Shown here: piece by piece, positions 51,783-59,427 of the stretch
How the letters are laid out: every line of letters starts with the position of its first letter
Position numbering within the stretch: the first letter of the stretch is position 1
NCBI RefSeq assembly: GCF_005116445.1
Contig: NZ_SWBQ01000005.1
Coordinates: forward strand, 370,933-434,932
DNA: 64,000 nucleotides
Direction: 5' to 3'
DNA from: Pedobacter frigoris
Lineage (GTDB): Bacteria > Bacteroidota > Bacteroidia > Sphingobacteriales > Sphingobacteriaceae
The notes under the pieces: model-generated
Told to the model about the DNA's origin: nothing
What the model saw: the letters and a program-made list of their open reading frames with translations, nothing else
Database searches by the model: none
Position numbers and translations under genes: made by a program

Positions 51783-52973
51783 ATGTACAAAACACTACAA
51801 CCCGCTCTGCAACAGGAGTTGGAGCAAATAGAAAAAGACGGTTTATATAAACGTGAGCGTATTATTGTAACCCCGCAAGGTGCAGATATTAAAGTAAGCA
51901 CAGGTCAGGAAGTGATTAACTTCTGCGCGAATAACTATCTTGGATTGTCTTCAGATCCTAAAGTTATTGAGGCAGCAAAGAAAGCTATTGATAAATATGG
52001 TTACGGAATGTCGTCCGTTCGTTTCATTTGCGGTACCCAGGATGTACATAAAGAACTGGAAGAGAAACTTTCTAAGTTTCTCGGAACAGAAGATACGATT
52101 CTATATGCAGCGGCTTTTGATGCCAATGGTGGTGTTTTTGAACCTTTATTCAACGATCAGGACGCAATCATTTCTGACGAGCTGAACCACGCTTCGATTA
52201 TAGATGGTGTGCGTTTGTGTAAAGCAAAACGTTTCAGGTATAAAAATGCAGATATGGCTGATCTTGAGCAGCAGCTGATTGCAGCTAAAGATGCGAGACA
52301 CCGTATCATCGTTACCGATGGTGCATTTTCAATGGATGGTGTTGTAGCTCCTTTGGATAAAATCTGTGATCTTGCTGATAAATATGAGGCATTGGTAATG
52401 ATTGATGAATCACACTGTACTGGTTTTATTGGTAAGACCGGTCGTGGTACACATGAGCATTTTAATGTAATAGACAGGGTAGATATCATCACCGGTACTT
52501 TAGGTAAAGCGCTTGGTGGTGCATCAGGTGGTTTTACATCAGGTAAAAAAGAAATCATTGACATGCTTCGTCAGCGTTCACGCCCTTATTTATTCTCTAA
52601 TACTTTGGCCCCGGCTATCACAGGTGCTTCGGTTGCAGTTTTGGATATGCTGAGTGAAACGACTGACTTAAGAGATAAATTAGAGCGTAATACTGTATAT
52701 TTCCGCAAAAAAATGACAGAAGCCGGATTTGACATTAAAGAAGGTGTGCATCCAATTGTTCCGGTGATGCTTTATGATGCTAAACTGGCGCAGGAATTTG
52801 CAGCTAAAATGCTGGAAGAAGGTATTTATGTGATCGGTTTCTACTACCCTGTAGTAGGTCAGGGCAAGGCGAGGATCCGTGTACAATTGTCGGCAGCACA
52901 TGAACAACATCACTTAGATAAAGCAATTGCTGCATTTACTAAAGTAGGTAAAGAGTTGGGCGTACTTAAGTAG
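51783..52973 (+). CDS. kbl: Glycine C-acetyltransferase (2-amino-3-ketobutyrate CoA ligase)
   Basis: PLP enzyme that cleaves 2-amino-3-ketobutyrate with CoA to glycine and acetyl-CoA, the second step of threonine breakdown. 396 residues, standard length. The PLP lysine is K242 in 'TGTLGKALGGASGG'. H136 in 'ELNHASIIDG' stacks on the cofactor, and 'MIDESHCTGFIG' (D208, H211) contacts the ring. 'NFCANNYLGLSSDP' and 'YGMSSVRFICGTQDVHKELE' favour KBL over serine palmitoyltransferase or AONS. The tdh partner is 34 kb away at 17298. It stands alone with an own leader and a downstream inverted repeat. Confidence 0.93.
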   Translation: MYKTLQPALQQELEQIEKDGLYKRERIIVTPQGADIKVSTGQEVINFCANNYLGLSSDPKVIEAAKKAIDKYGYGMSSVRFICGTQDVHKELEEKLSKFLGTEDTILYAAAFDANGGVFEPLFNDQDAIISDELNHASIIDGVRLCKAKRFRYKNADMADLEQQLIAAKDARHRIIVTDGAFSMDGVVAPLDKICDLADKYEALVMIDESHCTGFIGKTGRGTHEHFNVIDRVDIITGTLGKALGGASGGFTSGKKEIIDMLRQRSRPYLFSNTLAPAITGASVAVLDMLSETTDLRDKLERNTVYFRKKMTEAGFDIKEGVHPIVPVMLYDAKLAQEFAAKMLEEGIYVIGFYYPVVGQGKARIRVQLSAAHEQHHLDKAIAAFTKVGKELGVLK

Positions 52974-53002
52974 GTCGCCCCTGCAAGCTTATAAAATAGT
53001 CA

Positions 53003-53058
53003 GACTGAGTTCATTTTCTTCCATGAAGCATACTTCAAGTTGATTTTTGAACTCAGTC
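53003..53058 (+). terminator. Inverted repeat between kbl and pheS, possible terminator or pheS leader structure
   Basis: GACTGAGTTCA (53003-53013) pairs perfectly with TGAACTCAGTC (53048-53058) around a 34-base loop that contains its own CTTC/GAAG pairing. It is followed by GCTAAGTTTTATT. It may end kbl transcription. As it lies 38 bases before pheS it could also take part in attenuation. A TATATTTG box (53085-53092) sits only 4 bases before the pheS start codon, too close for a normal leader. Confidence 0.5.
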
Positions 53059-53096
53059 GCTAAGTTTTATTCTATAAATTGCTGTATATTTGACGC

Positions 53097-54134
53097 ATGT
53101 TACAAGATAAGATAACACAATATACTGCAGAAATAAATGCGTTTTCTACTGATAACGCTGATGAATTAGAACAATTCCGCATTAAATTCCTTGGTACGAA
53201 AGGAATAATCAAAGATATTTTTGATGAATTTAAAGCTGTTTCACCTGAAGAGAAAAGAACTCTAGGTAAAGTTTTAAATGAATTTAAGCAGTTGGCAGAA
53301 GCCAAATACCAGACGCTTAAAGATCAAAGCAGTTCGACTGAAAGCCAGCAAGATTCAGGTCTGGACCTGACTTTGCCAGGAGAGGGCTTTGAAGTAGGTG
53401 CACGTCATCCGCTGGCATTGGTAAGAAGAGAAATTATAGAAATATTCAATAAGCTTGGTTTTGTTGTGGCCGAAGGTCCGGAGATTGAGGACGACTGGCA
53501 CAACTTCTCTGCCCTGAACTTTCCGGAAGAACACCCGGCACGTGATATGCAGGATACTTTCTTTATCAAAAAAGGAGGTGAAAATGGAGACATTGCGCTG
53601 CGTACACACACCTCATCTGTGCAGGTACGTATGATGGAGGCGGGACAGCCGCCGTTCAGAGCGATCATGCCGGGAAGGGTGTACCGTAATGAAGCCATTT
53701 CTGCAAGGGCACATTGTTTCTTTCATCAGGTAGAAGGTCTCTATGTAGATGAAAATGTTTCGTTTGCAGATCTAAAACAAACCTTATTTTACTTTGTACA
53801 GGAGCTTTATGGTGAAGGTACAAAAGTGCGTTTCCGCCCTTCGTATTTCCCGTTTACTGAACCATCTGCAGAAATGGACATATCTTGTACGATCTGTAAA
53901 GGAGAAGGTTGCCAGATGTGTAAGTATAGCGGATGGGTTGAGATTCTTGGCTGCGGTATGGTAGATCCGAATGTATTGGAAAATTGCGGTATAGACAGTA
54001 AGAAATATAGTGGGTTTGCTTTCGGAATGGGGATAGAGCGTATTGCTAATCTTAAGTTTGAGATTAAGGATCTGCGTTTGTTCTCAGAAAATGATACCCG
54101 CTTCTTAAAGCAATATAAAACTTCATTAATATAA
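53097..54134 (+). CDS. pheS: Phenylalanine--tRNA ligase alpha subunit
   Basis: Charges tRNA-Phe as part of the alpha2beta2 enzyme. 345 residues. The N-terminal coiled coil (about 1-85) binds tRNA, and the class II catalytic core has 'HPLALVRREIIEIFNKLGF' near residue 102, motif 2 around 'GRVYRNEAISARAHCFFHQVEG', 'FRPSYFPFTEPSAEMDI' and motif 3 in 'FAFGMGIERIANL'. Cysteines in 'CTICKGEGCQMCKYSGW' are characteristic of the bacterial subunit. pheT is not in the window, so the two subunit genes are not adjacent here. The stop codon overlaps the next start (TAATG). Confidence 0.95.
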   Translation: MLQDKITQYTAEINAFSTDNADELEQFRIKFLGTKGIIKDIFDEFKAVSPEEKRTLGKVLNEFKQLAEAKYQTLKDQSSSTESQQDSGLDLTLPGEGFEVGARHPLALVRREIIEIFNKLGFVVAEGPEIEDDWHNFSALNFPEEHPARDMQDTFFIKKGGENGDIALRTHTSSVQVRMMEAGQPPFRAIMPGRVYRNEAISARAHCFFHQVEGLYVDENVSFADLKQTLFYFVQELYGEGTKVRFRPSYFPFTEPSAEMDISCTICKGEGCQMCKYSGWVEILGCGMVDPNVLENCGIDSKKYSGFAFGMGIERIANLKFEIKDLRLFSENDTRFLKQYKTSLI

Positions 54135-54550
54135 TGATCAGAAAATTATCAGGCGTGTTTTTACTGGTGCTGACTTTCGTTGGCTGTGGAAAAGACAACC
54201 TGGTGATTCCGAACGTTCCTGTGAATTTCAGCGCTCCGCTGACTGACCCGAGATTGATCAGGTTAAGTAGTCCCGGAGGAGCTGTGGCGTTTTCTGATTA
54301 TGGTGTAGCAGGAATAGTGATCTATAGAACTACGAATGGTAGTTATGTGGCCTACGATCGGTGCAGTACTGTAAATCCGCAGAAAATGTGTGCAGTGGAG
54401 CTGGATGAACCGAGTTTTACGGTGACCGATAAATGTTCGGGCGCAAAATACCTGTTAGAAGATGGCAGCCCTGCGAAAGCTCCGGCGGAGATTGCATTAA
54501 AAAAATACACTACTTATATAGCAGGGAATACCTTACATGTAACCAATTAA
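54134..54550 (+). CDS. Small lipoprotein with a degenerate Rieske-like fold
   Basis: 138 residues. A lipoprotein signal (MIRKLSGVFLLVLTFVGC, Cys near residue 18) is followed by a beta-rich domain that follows the order of a Rieske domain: 'VAYDRCSTVNPQKMCAVEL' where the CxH box would be, 'FTVTDKCSGAKYLLEDGSPAKAPAEIALKKY' where CxxH-G-x-F-D-G-P-A-x-x-P-L-x-x-Y would be (quoted in part). The cluster histidines are missing, so it probably binds no [2Fe-2S] centre. The start codon overlaps the pheS stop in TAATG, and its own stop overlaps the TetR start in the same way. The function is unknown. Confidence 0.75.
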   Translation: MIRKLSGVFLLVLTFVGCGKDNLVIPNVPVNFSAPLTDPRLIRLSSPGGAVAFSDYGVAGIVIYRTTNGSYVAYDRCSTVNPQKMCAVELDEPSFTVTDKCSGAKYLLEDGSPAKAPAEIALKKYTTYIAGNTLHVTN

Positions 54551-55125
54551 TGGAACCAGAGAAAATAAAAGAAAGCATAATTAGGGCTGCTAAAGAGTTG
54601 TTCAGGAAATACGGCTATCATAAAACCAGTGTGAATGAGATCGCTAAAAAGGCCAGAATAGCAAAAGCTACTATATATAAGTATTTTGAAAGTAAGGAGC
54701 AGATACTGGATGCGATCCTGATGAATTACCTGGACCTGAACCTGCATGAGATCCTGAAAAATAAAGCACAGTTTGCGGATGAAGAGGAGCATTTGAAAGC
54801 TTTGGTCATGAAGACCTGCAGATTGACTTACACGGTGTGTAATGAATTTATTGGCTGGGACTTCGTTCGTGAGAACGCAAACTCTCAGGAATTTTTAAAG
54901 CATTTGTCTGATCAGCTGGAATCACTGTTGCTGTCCGCATATCTGGAACTTGATCATTTTAAAAATAACCCTTCCCGCAAAGAGGGACTTGCATTTCTGC
55001 TAAAAGCAAGCAAAAGTATCTGTTTTTCTTTTGCCTTCACTTCGGTGAGTGATGCCGATGTCCGTAAGAACTTTGTGAGTTTTCAAAAAGAGCTATTGCC
55101 GTTTCTCGTAAAGGCTGCCCTGTAG
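54550..55125 (+). CDS. TetR/AcrR family transcriptional regulator
   Basis: 191 residues from the ATG at 54550. The frame is open further upstream through the lipoprotein gene but the helix-turn-helix defines the true start. The DNA-binding domain is 'IKESIIRAAKELFRKYGYHK' followed by 'TSVNEIAKKARIAKATIYKYF' (about residues 4-48, last part given to the HTH tyrosine). The C-terminal ligand domain is unremarkable. It is translationally coupled (TAATG) to the Rieske-like lipoprotein. Its target is unknown. Confidence 0.88.
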   Translation: MEPEKIKESIIRAAKELFRKYGYHKTSVNEIAKKARIAKATIYKYFESKEQILDAILMNYLDLNLHEILKNKAQFADEEEHLKALVMKTCRLTYTVCNEFIGWDFVRENANSQEFLKHLSDQLESLLLSAYLELDHFKNNPSRKEGLAFLLKASKSICFSFAFTSVSDADVRKNFVSFQKELLPFLVKAAL

Positions 55126-55155
55126 TTTCTTTACATTGCCTTAACTTATACCGTT

Positions 55156-55186
55156 TTGGTATTTGGTATAAAAAGGCTTACCTTTG
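55156..55186 (+). promoter_or_regulatory. Consensus Bacteroidota promoter
   Basis: TTG at 55156-55158 and TACCTTTG at 55179-55186 are spaced by 20 bases, matching the TTG / TAnnTTTG consensus in both elements. The predicted transcription start near 55193 gives a leader of about 14 bases to the small ORF at 55207; rlmD could also be read from it. Confidence 0.65.
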
Positions 55187-55206
55187 GCTGTATCAGTCAT
55201 ATAACT

Positions 55207-55317
55207 ATGAGTAAAGAGGTTTTAGAGATTTCTGTATTGGTAGAAGAGAAGTTTGATATGAGCTTTAACCTGGTTGAGGGTGTTTTTGGTTTAATCCTTA
55301 AGATCTTTGGCAAGTAA
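55207..55317 (+). CDS. Small 36-codon ORF, putative small protein
   Basis: ATG at 55207 to TAA at 55317 encodes an acidic N-terminal half (MSKEVLEISVLVEEKFDMSF) and a hydrophobic, weakly basic C-terminal half (NLVEGVFGLILKIFGK). The second half could form a single amphipathic or membrane helix. It lies in an otherwise empty 286-base gap behind the best promoter match in the window. No homologue is recognised. Expression and coding are unproven. Confidence 0.45.
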   Translation: MSKEVLEISVLVEEKFDMSFNLVEGVFGLILKIFGK

Positions 55318-55411
55318 GGTTTGATATTGTGATTTTCTTCATCCTAAGGTACCGCCCGGTGCCCGCCTAAAATTCCTATGTCTGAAAAAAATCCTGTAAG
55401 TTTGTATTATA

Positions 55412-56869
55412 ATGAGTAGAAATAGAAAAGCCGGAACGGTAACCATCATTCCAAATCTAAGTATTATTGATATTGCCGAAGAGGGCAAAGGGGTTGGTAA
55501 GGCAGATGAATTGGTCATATTTGTAGATAAAGCAGTGCCTGGTGATGTGGTTGATGTCCGCATTGTAAAGAAGAAAAAGAATTTTGCTGAGGCTGTTATC
55601 GAAAGCTTGAATACAGCATCTGAATTGAGGACAGATTCTTTTTGTCAGCATTTCGGAACCTGTGGTGGTTGCAAATGGCAACACATGGGCTATGATTCTC
55701 AATTGAAATTTAAGCATAAAAACGTAGAGGCTGCATTACAGCGCCTGGCCAAAATAGATACATCGGCCATGGAGCCTATATTGGGGTCTGCGGAGAACAA
55801 ATACTACAGAAATAAACTTGAATATACATTTTCCAATAAACGCTGGCTGAATAAACAGGATATGGCTGAAAGGCCGGAAGACTTCAGCGGGCCAAATGAA
55901 GAACTGGAAATGAATGCGCTTGGCTTTCACGTGCCTTTAAGGTTTGATAAAATATTAGATGTGCAGCATTGCTATTTGCAGGCTGAGCCTTCAAATTCGA
56001 TCAGGAATAGCGTGAGGACCTATGCTTTAAATAATGGCCTGAGCTTCTATGACCTGCGTAATCATGAAGGTGCATTGAGAAACCTGATCATCCGTACCTC
56101 ATCGACCGGTGAAGTGATGGTGGCTGTTGTTTTTGCTTATGTGGAGCAGGCGCAAGCGGATGGACTGATGGAGTTTCTTAAAGTTAATTTTCCTGAGATT
56201 ACTTCATTATTGTACATCATCAACCAAAAGAAAAATGATACCATATTTGATCAGGACGTAATTACCTACTCGGGCAGGGATCACATTTTTGAAGAAATGA
56301 ATGGTCTTAAATTTAAGATTGGCGTCAAATCATTCTACCAGACCAATTCTGACCAGGCACATGAGCTCTATAAAATTACCAAAGAGTTTGCCGGATTTTC
56401 AGGAGATGAGCTGGTGTATGATTTGTATACAGGAGCGGGCACAATCGCTAATTTTGTGGCTGGGAGTGTAAAACAGGTGGTGGGGATTGAATATGTGCCT
56501 ACTGCTATTGAAGATGCGAAGTTTAACTCTGCACTTAATAAAATTGATAACACCGTTTTTTACGCCGGTGACATGAAGGATATTCTGACAAGGGATTTTA
56601 TTGCTGAGCATGGCAAACCAGACGTGGTAATTACCGATCCGCCAAGGGCAGGTATGCATACTGACGTTGTGGAGAGGCTACTGGAGATGGAAGCAGAAAA
56701 GATCGTTTATGTAAGCTGTAATGCGGCTACACAGGCGAGGGACTTGGCTTTACTAAAGGAAAAGTATGAAGTAGTACGGATCAAGCCGGTGGACATGTTT
56801 CCGCATACTCAGCATGTTGAGAATGTAGTGTTGCTGAAATTTACAGGTAGCAGTAATATAGTTGTTTAA
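55412..56869 (+). CDS. rlmD: 23S rRNA (uracil-1939-C5)-methyltransferase
   Basis: SAM-dependent methyltransferase with a [4Fe-4S] cluster. 485 residues. An N-terminal TRAM domain (about 10-65, 'IVFVDKAVPGDVVDVRIVKKK'-like) is followed by cluster cysteines C78, C84 and C87 in 'CQHFGTCGGCKWQ' and a fourth in 'LDVQHCYLQAE'. The catalytic fold has the SAM motif 'VYDLYTGAGTIANFVA', the 'VITDPPRAGMHTD' motif and the nucleophilic Cys in 'YVSCNAATQARDL'. A short TAAGTTTG box 7 bases before the start could make a leaderless transcript. RlmD and RlmCD/TrmA subfamilies are hard to separate by eye; RlmD is the usual name. The next gene follows by 17 bases. Confidence 0.88.
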   Translation: MSRNRKAGTVTIIPNLSIIDIAEEGKGVGKADELVIFVDKAVPGDVVDVRIVKKKKNFAEAVIESLNTASELRTDSFCQHFGTCGGCKWQHMGYDSQLKFKHKNVEAALQRLAKIDTSAMEPILGSAENKYYRNKLEYTFSNKRWLNKQDMAERPEDFSGPNEELEMNALGFHVPLRFDKILDVQHCYLQAEPSNSIRNSVRTYALNNGLSFYDLRNHEGALRNLIIRTSSTGEVMVAVVFAYVEQAQADGLMEFLKVNFPEITSLLYIINQKKNDTIFDQDVITYSGRDHIFEEMNGLKFKIGVKSFYQTNSDQAHELYKITKEFAGFSGDELVYDLYTGAGTIANFVAGSVKQVVGIEYVPTAIEDAKFNSALNKIDNTVFYAGDMKDILTRDFIAEHGKPDVVITDPPRAGMHTDVVERLLEMEAEKIVYVSCNAATQARDLALLKEKYEVVRIKPVDMFPHTQHVENVVLLKFTGSSNIVV

Positions 56870-56886
56870 AAGAATAAAAGATTAGC

Positions 56887-57291
56887 ATGGATATAGAAGA
56901 ATTATTGCCTCAGCCTGAGCAGGAGAAACCTGAACAAAAGAAGCAAAGCCCTCTCGTTAGTTTAGAAAAGGATCTGGAATTGTATGCAGATTCAATAAAA
57001 GAAGTTGCAGTAGAAATAATGGTTCAGGGAATTTCCGCAAACCCAATATTTATTGCCCATCAGTATACAGTAAGCATAGGAGAGGTAATCCTGGATAGAA
57101 AAGAATTAAATACGGAATGGACCATCCAGGCCTCAACTGTTGAAGAGTTTGTAGAAAAAGGAATTATACAGCCTGATAAAAAGGCGTTGTTTTTAAAGAA
57201 CTATAAAAAACCAGAAGATTTTATGTGCGTTTTTGTAATTGTACCTGAGGGGGCGAATTTTATCTTCTATCCTTACAGGGCGAGAAATTAA
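56887..57291 (+). CDS. Conserved-looking hypothetical cytosolic protein
   Basis: 134 residues; family not recognised. The first 25 residues are acidic and rich in Pro, Gln and Lys (low complexity). The rest is a compact alpha/beta protein with 'VAVEIMVQGISANPIFIAHQYTV' (quoted in part), 'VEEFVEKGIIQPDKKALFL' and a terminal 'MCVFVIVPEGANFIFYPY' strand pair. There is no signal peptide or membrane segment. It is 17 bases after rlmD and is probably co-transcribed with it. A terminator lies directly downstream, so the pair forms a unit. Confidence 0.75.
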   Translation: MDIEELLPQPEQEKPEQKKQSPLVSLEKDLELYADSIKEVAVEIMVQGISANPIFIAHQYTVSIGEVILDRKELNTEWTIQASTVEEFVEKGIIQPDKKALFLKNYKKPEDFMCVFVIVPEGANFIFYPYRARN

Positions 57292-57300
57292 TTCAGTAAA

Positions 57301-57332
57301 AAACCCTGACATACATCCATATGGCAGGGTTT
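57301..57332. terminator. Bidirectional terminator between convergent genes
   Basis: A perfect 8-bp stem AAACCCTG (57301-57308) / CAGGGTTT (57325-57332) with a 16-base loop is bordered by A-rich and T/A-rich sequence on both sides (AGTAAA before, ACTAAA after). It serves the rlmD unit on the plus strand and the head GIN gene on the minus strand. Confidence 0.75.
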
Positions 57333-57354
57333 ACTAAAAACTAAACTCTAAATT

Positions 57355-58068
57355 TTAATCGATCCTGCTTACTTCTCCGCTCTTACCCGAAGAGGTTTTT
57401 CTAACCGAAGCATTTCCTTTATAATTGATGTCACTGCCGCCACTTGCGTTTGCTTCAAGTGCTTTCGTAACATTGATATTTGTGTCTGAGCCGCCGCTGG
57501 CATTTACTTTTGCATATTCCACTACAAATCCCAGCGCGTCGATATCGCTGCCTCCACTTACATCAATCTGCATGTTGGATGCTGATCCTTTCAGGTCAAT
57601 ATCGGCACCGCCACTGCTGTTGATGTCAATGTTCTTTACCATGGCATTCAGTTTTAGATCCGCGCCACCTGAGGCATTGATAGATAATTTATCCGCCTTT
57701 AAAGTGTTTTGAGTATATACATCGCTGCCACCGCTTGCACTAATTGATTGAAGCTGTTTGTAGTTGACGTATACCTTGATGTCCTGCCCCTTAAATAACT
57801 TGGACCAGCTGATGTTGTTTTTGTATTTGACATGCAGGGTGCTTCCTTCTTTTTCGATGACTACATTTTTTAAAAGATCAGGGTGTGCAGATACACGAAT
57901 ATTTTCGGCAGTACTTTGTGTAAGGTAAAGATCTATGCCGCTGGAAACGGTAATTTGATTGAAATTGCTGATCGGAACTGTTTTACTTTGTTGTGCATTC
58001 GCTACTATAGCGATTGAAAGCAGTGTAAGAAATGTGAAAAGAGATTTCAATACATAGGGATTTTTCAT
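57355..58068 (-). CDS. Head GIN domain (DUF2807) secreted protein
   Basis: 237 residues. A signal peptide ends near 'ANAQQ'. The protein is one right-handed beta-helix made of repeating turns with the pattern 'xxSGGSDIxxxx' (for example 'SISASGGSDVYTQNTL', 'DINSSGGADIDLKGSA', 'KVNASGGSDTNINV'), the head GIN or auto-transporter-adhesin-like DUF2807 fold. The role is unknown but the fold suggests surface or periplasmic binding. The tail carries Ser/Lys residues. It stands alone and converges on the rlmD unit terminator; its own promoter lies in the 189-base divergent gap upstream, which also contains a GGTCATGA tandem pair near 58098. Confidence 0.88.
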   Translation of the reverse strand: MKNPYVLKSLFTFLTLLSIAIVANAQQSKTVPISNFNQITVSSGIDLYLTQSTAENIRVSAHPDLLKNVVIEKEGSTLHVKYKNNISWSKLFKGQDIKVYVNYKQLQSISASGGSDVYTQNTLKADKLSINASGGADLKLNAMVKNIDINSSGGADIDLKGSASNMQIDVSGGSDIDALGFVVEYAKVNASGGSDTNINVTKALEANASGGSDINYKGNASVRKTSSGKSGEVSRID

Positions 58069-58257
58069 GGCGATTGTAGTTTTGACTTTCAGAAACGGTC
58101 ATGAAAGGTCATGATGGTTTCATGTTGTTTTAGTTAGGTTATATTAATAAGACGCAATTAGGAGCCAAACGTTGCAGAAATTTTAATTTATTTTTATCTA
58201 AGTTTGAATATGAACCTTAAAATCGTTCTTTTTGTAGCATAAACAATGTGATAACAG

Positions 58258-58767
58258 ATGGCAGAATCTCAATTACTAATTCTTGATAAAAAACAAATAC
58301 AGCAAAAAATCAACAGGATCGCTTACCAGATACTGGAGGATAACCTGAATGAAAAGGAAGTCGTATTGGCCGGAATATGGGATAGGGGATATAAGCTTGC
58401 ATTGAGATTAAAAAAGGTGCTGACCAAGATCTCTGATATCAAGGTGATCATGCTGAAAGTCGAATTGGATAGGGTAAGTACCAAATTGATTGCCAGTACT
58501 GATTTGGATGAATCATATTGGAAAAATAAGGTGATTATTCTGGTAGATGATGTATTGAACAGTGGCAAAACCCTTGCTTATGGCCTTGGAGTTTTCCTGA
58601 ATACGCCGCATAAAAAAATCCGCACGGTAGTACTTGTTGACCGTAGCCATAAAATATTTCCGATCGCAACAGATTTTGTCGGGCTACAGATGGCCACTGT
58701 TTTAAAGGAGCATGTAGATGTAATCATGGACGTAGAGGGAGAAGAAGACAGGGTTTATTTGAGTTAG
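58258..58767 (+). CDS. Phosphoribosyltransferase family protein (PyrR-like)
   Basis: 169 residues of the type I PRT fold. The PRPP-binding loop is 'VIILVDDVLNSGKTLAYG' (about residues 91-108), the signature of PyrR/UPRTase-type members. 'GIWDRGYKLALRLKKVL' is the N-terminal loop. In PyrR the protein also binds RNA, which cannot be judged here. A TAAGTTTG box (58199-58206) lies upstream with TTG 24 bases earlier, longer than usual. It is the first gene of a plus-strand run to hemH, with an acyltransferase 40 bases downstream. Confidence 0.82.
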   Translation: MAESQLLILDKKQIQQKINRIAYQILEDNLNEKEVVLAGIWDRGYKLALRLKKVLTKISDIKVIMLKVELDRVSTKLIASTDLDESYWKNKVIILVDDVLNSGKTLAYGLGVFLNTPHKKIRTVVLVDRSHKIFPIATDFVGLQMATVLKEHVDVIMDVEGEEDRVYLS

Positions 58768-58806
58768 TCATTTGGATTTGAGGCTATTTTTTCTCATTTT
58801 AGAGGG

Positions 58807-59427
58807 ATGCACCAGTCTCAAAAAAGCCCTGTAATCTATAAGATCTTTTCCTGGTATATCAACTATATTGTTAAAAGGGATTTCTCTGCCTATACTTTTA
58901 ATGCGATAGATACAAACAGAAATGAAGCAATATTGCTTTTTTCTAATCATTTCAGCTGGTGGGACGGGTTTTTGATGTTTCAGTTAAACAAAGTCGTTTT
59001 TAAAAAGAAATTTAATGTACTGGTAACCAGTGACGACTATGCCAGACATTGGTTCCTTAAATACCTTGGCGCTTTTGCCGCCGACACAAAGGGTAAAGAT
59101 GTGGTAGAAACTTTAAATTATGCAGGACATTTGCTCAATGATCCTGATAATCTTGTGCTGATGTTTCCGCAGGGTAAGTCCTACAGTAGCTATGTAAATA
59201 GTATTGGCTTTGAAAAAGGAGTAATGCAGGTTGTGAATGCTTCTAAAAAGAAATTCCAGATCGTTTTTGCAGTTACACTTTCTGATTATTTTGGAAAGAG
59301 GAGGCCTGAGATGAGCACGTACCTACAAAAATGGGAAGCTGAAGAATATATGAGCTTGCAGTTATTGAAAAGTGAATACAATAAGCACTACAATGAGGCG
59401 TTAAAGAGCCAAAACAGTAAGGAATGA
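58807..59427 (+). CDS. Lysophospholipid acyltransferase-like (PlsC-type) protein
   Basis: 206 residues. The catalytic HX4D motif is in 'FSNHFSWWDGFLMF' and 'VLMFPQGKSYSSY' is the second conserved block (the PEGTRS-like position). There is no clear transmembrane helix, unusual for PlsC but common in short Bacteroidota members. These act on glycerol, carotenoid or aryl-polyene-type acceptors. The start codon of the glycosyltransferase-like gene overlaps its stop (ATGA), so the two are translated together. The acceptor is unknown. Confidence 0.85.
   Translation: MHQSQKSPVIYKIFSWYINYIVKRDFSAYTFNAIDTNRNEAILLFSNHFSWWDGFLMFQLNKVVFKKKFNVLVTSDDYARHWFLKYLGAFAADTKGKDVVETLNYAGHLLNDPDNLVLMFPQGKSYSSYVNSIGFEKGVMQVVNASKKKFQIVFAVTLSDYFGKRRPEMSTYLQKWEAEEYMSLQLLKSEYNKHYNEALKSQNSKE

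Noticed and set aside
54433..54549. Upstream extension of the TetR gene through the lipoprotein gene
   Set aside because: The extension has no similarity to a TetR domain; the start at 54550 matches the HTH and couples with the stop codon.
55397..55404. TAAGTTTG as sole rlmD promoter
   Set aside because: The box is 7 bases from the start codon and lacks a TTG element about 20 bases upstream; kept only as a remark in the rlmD entry.
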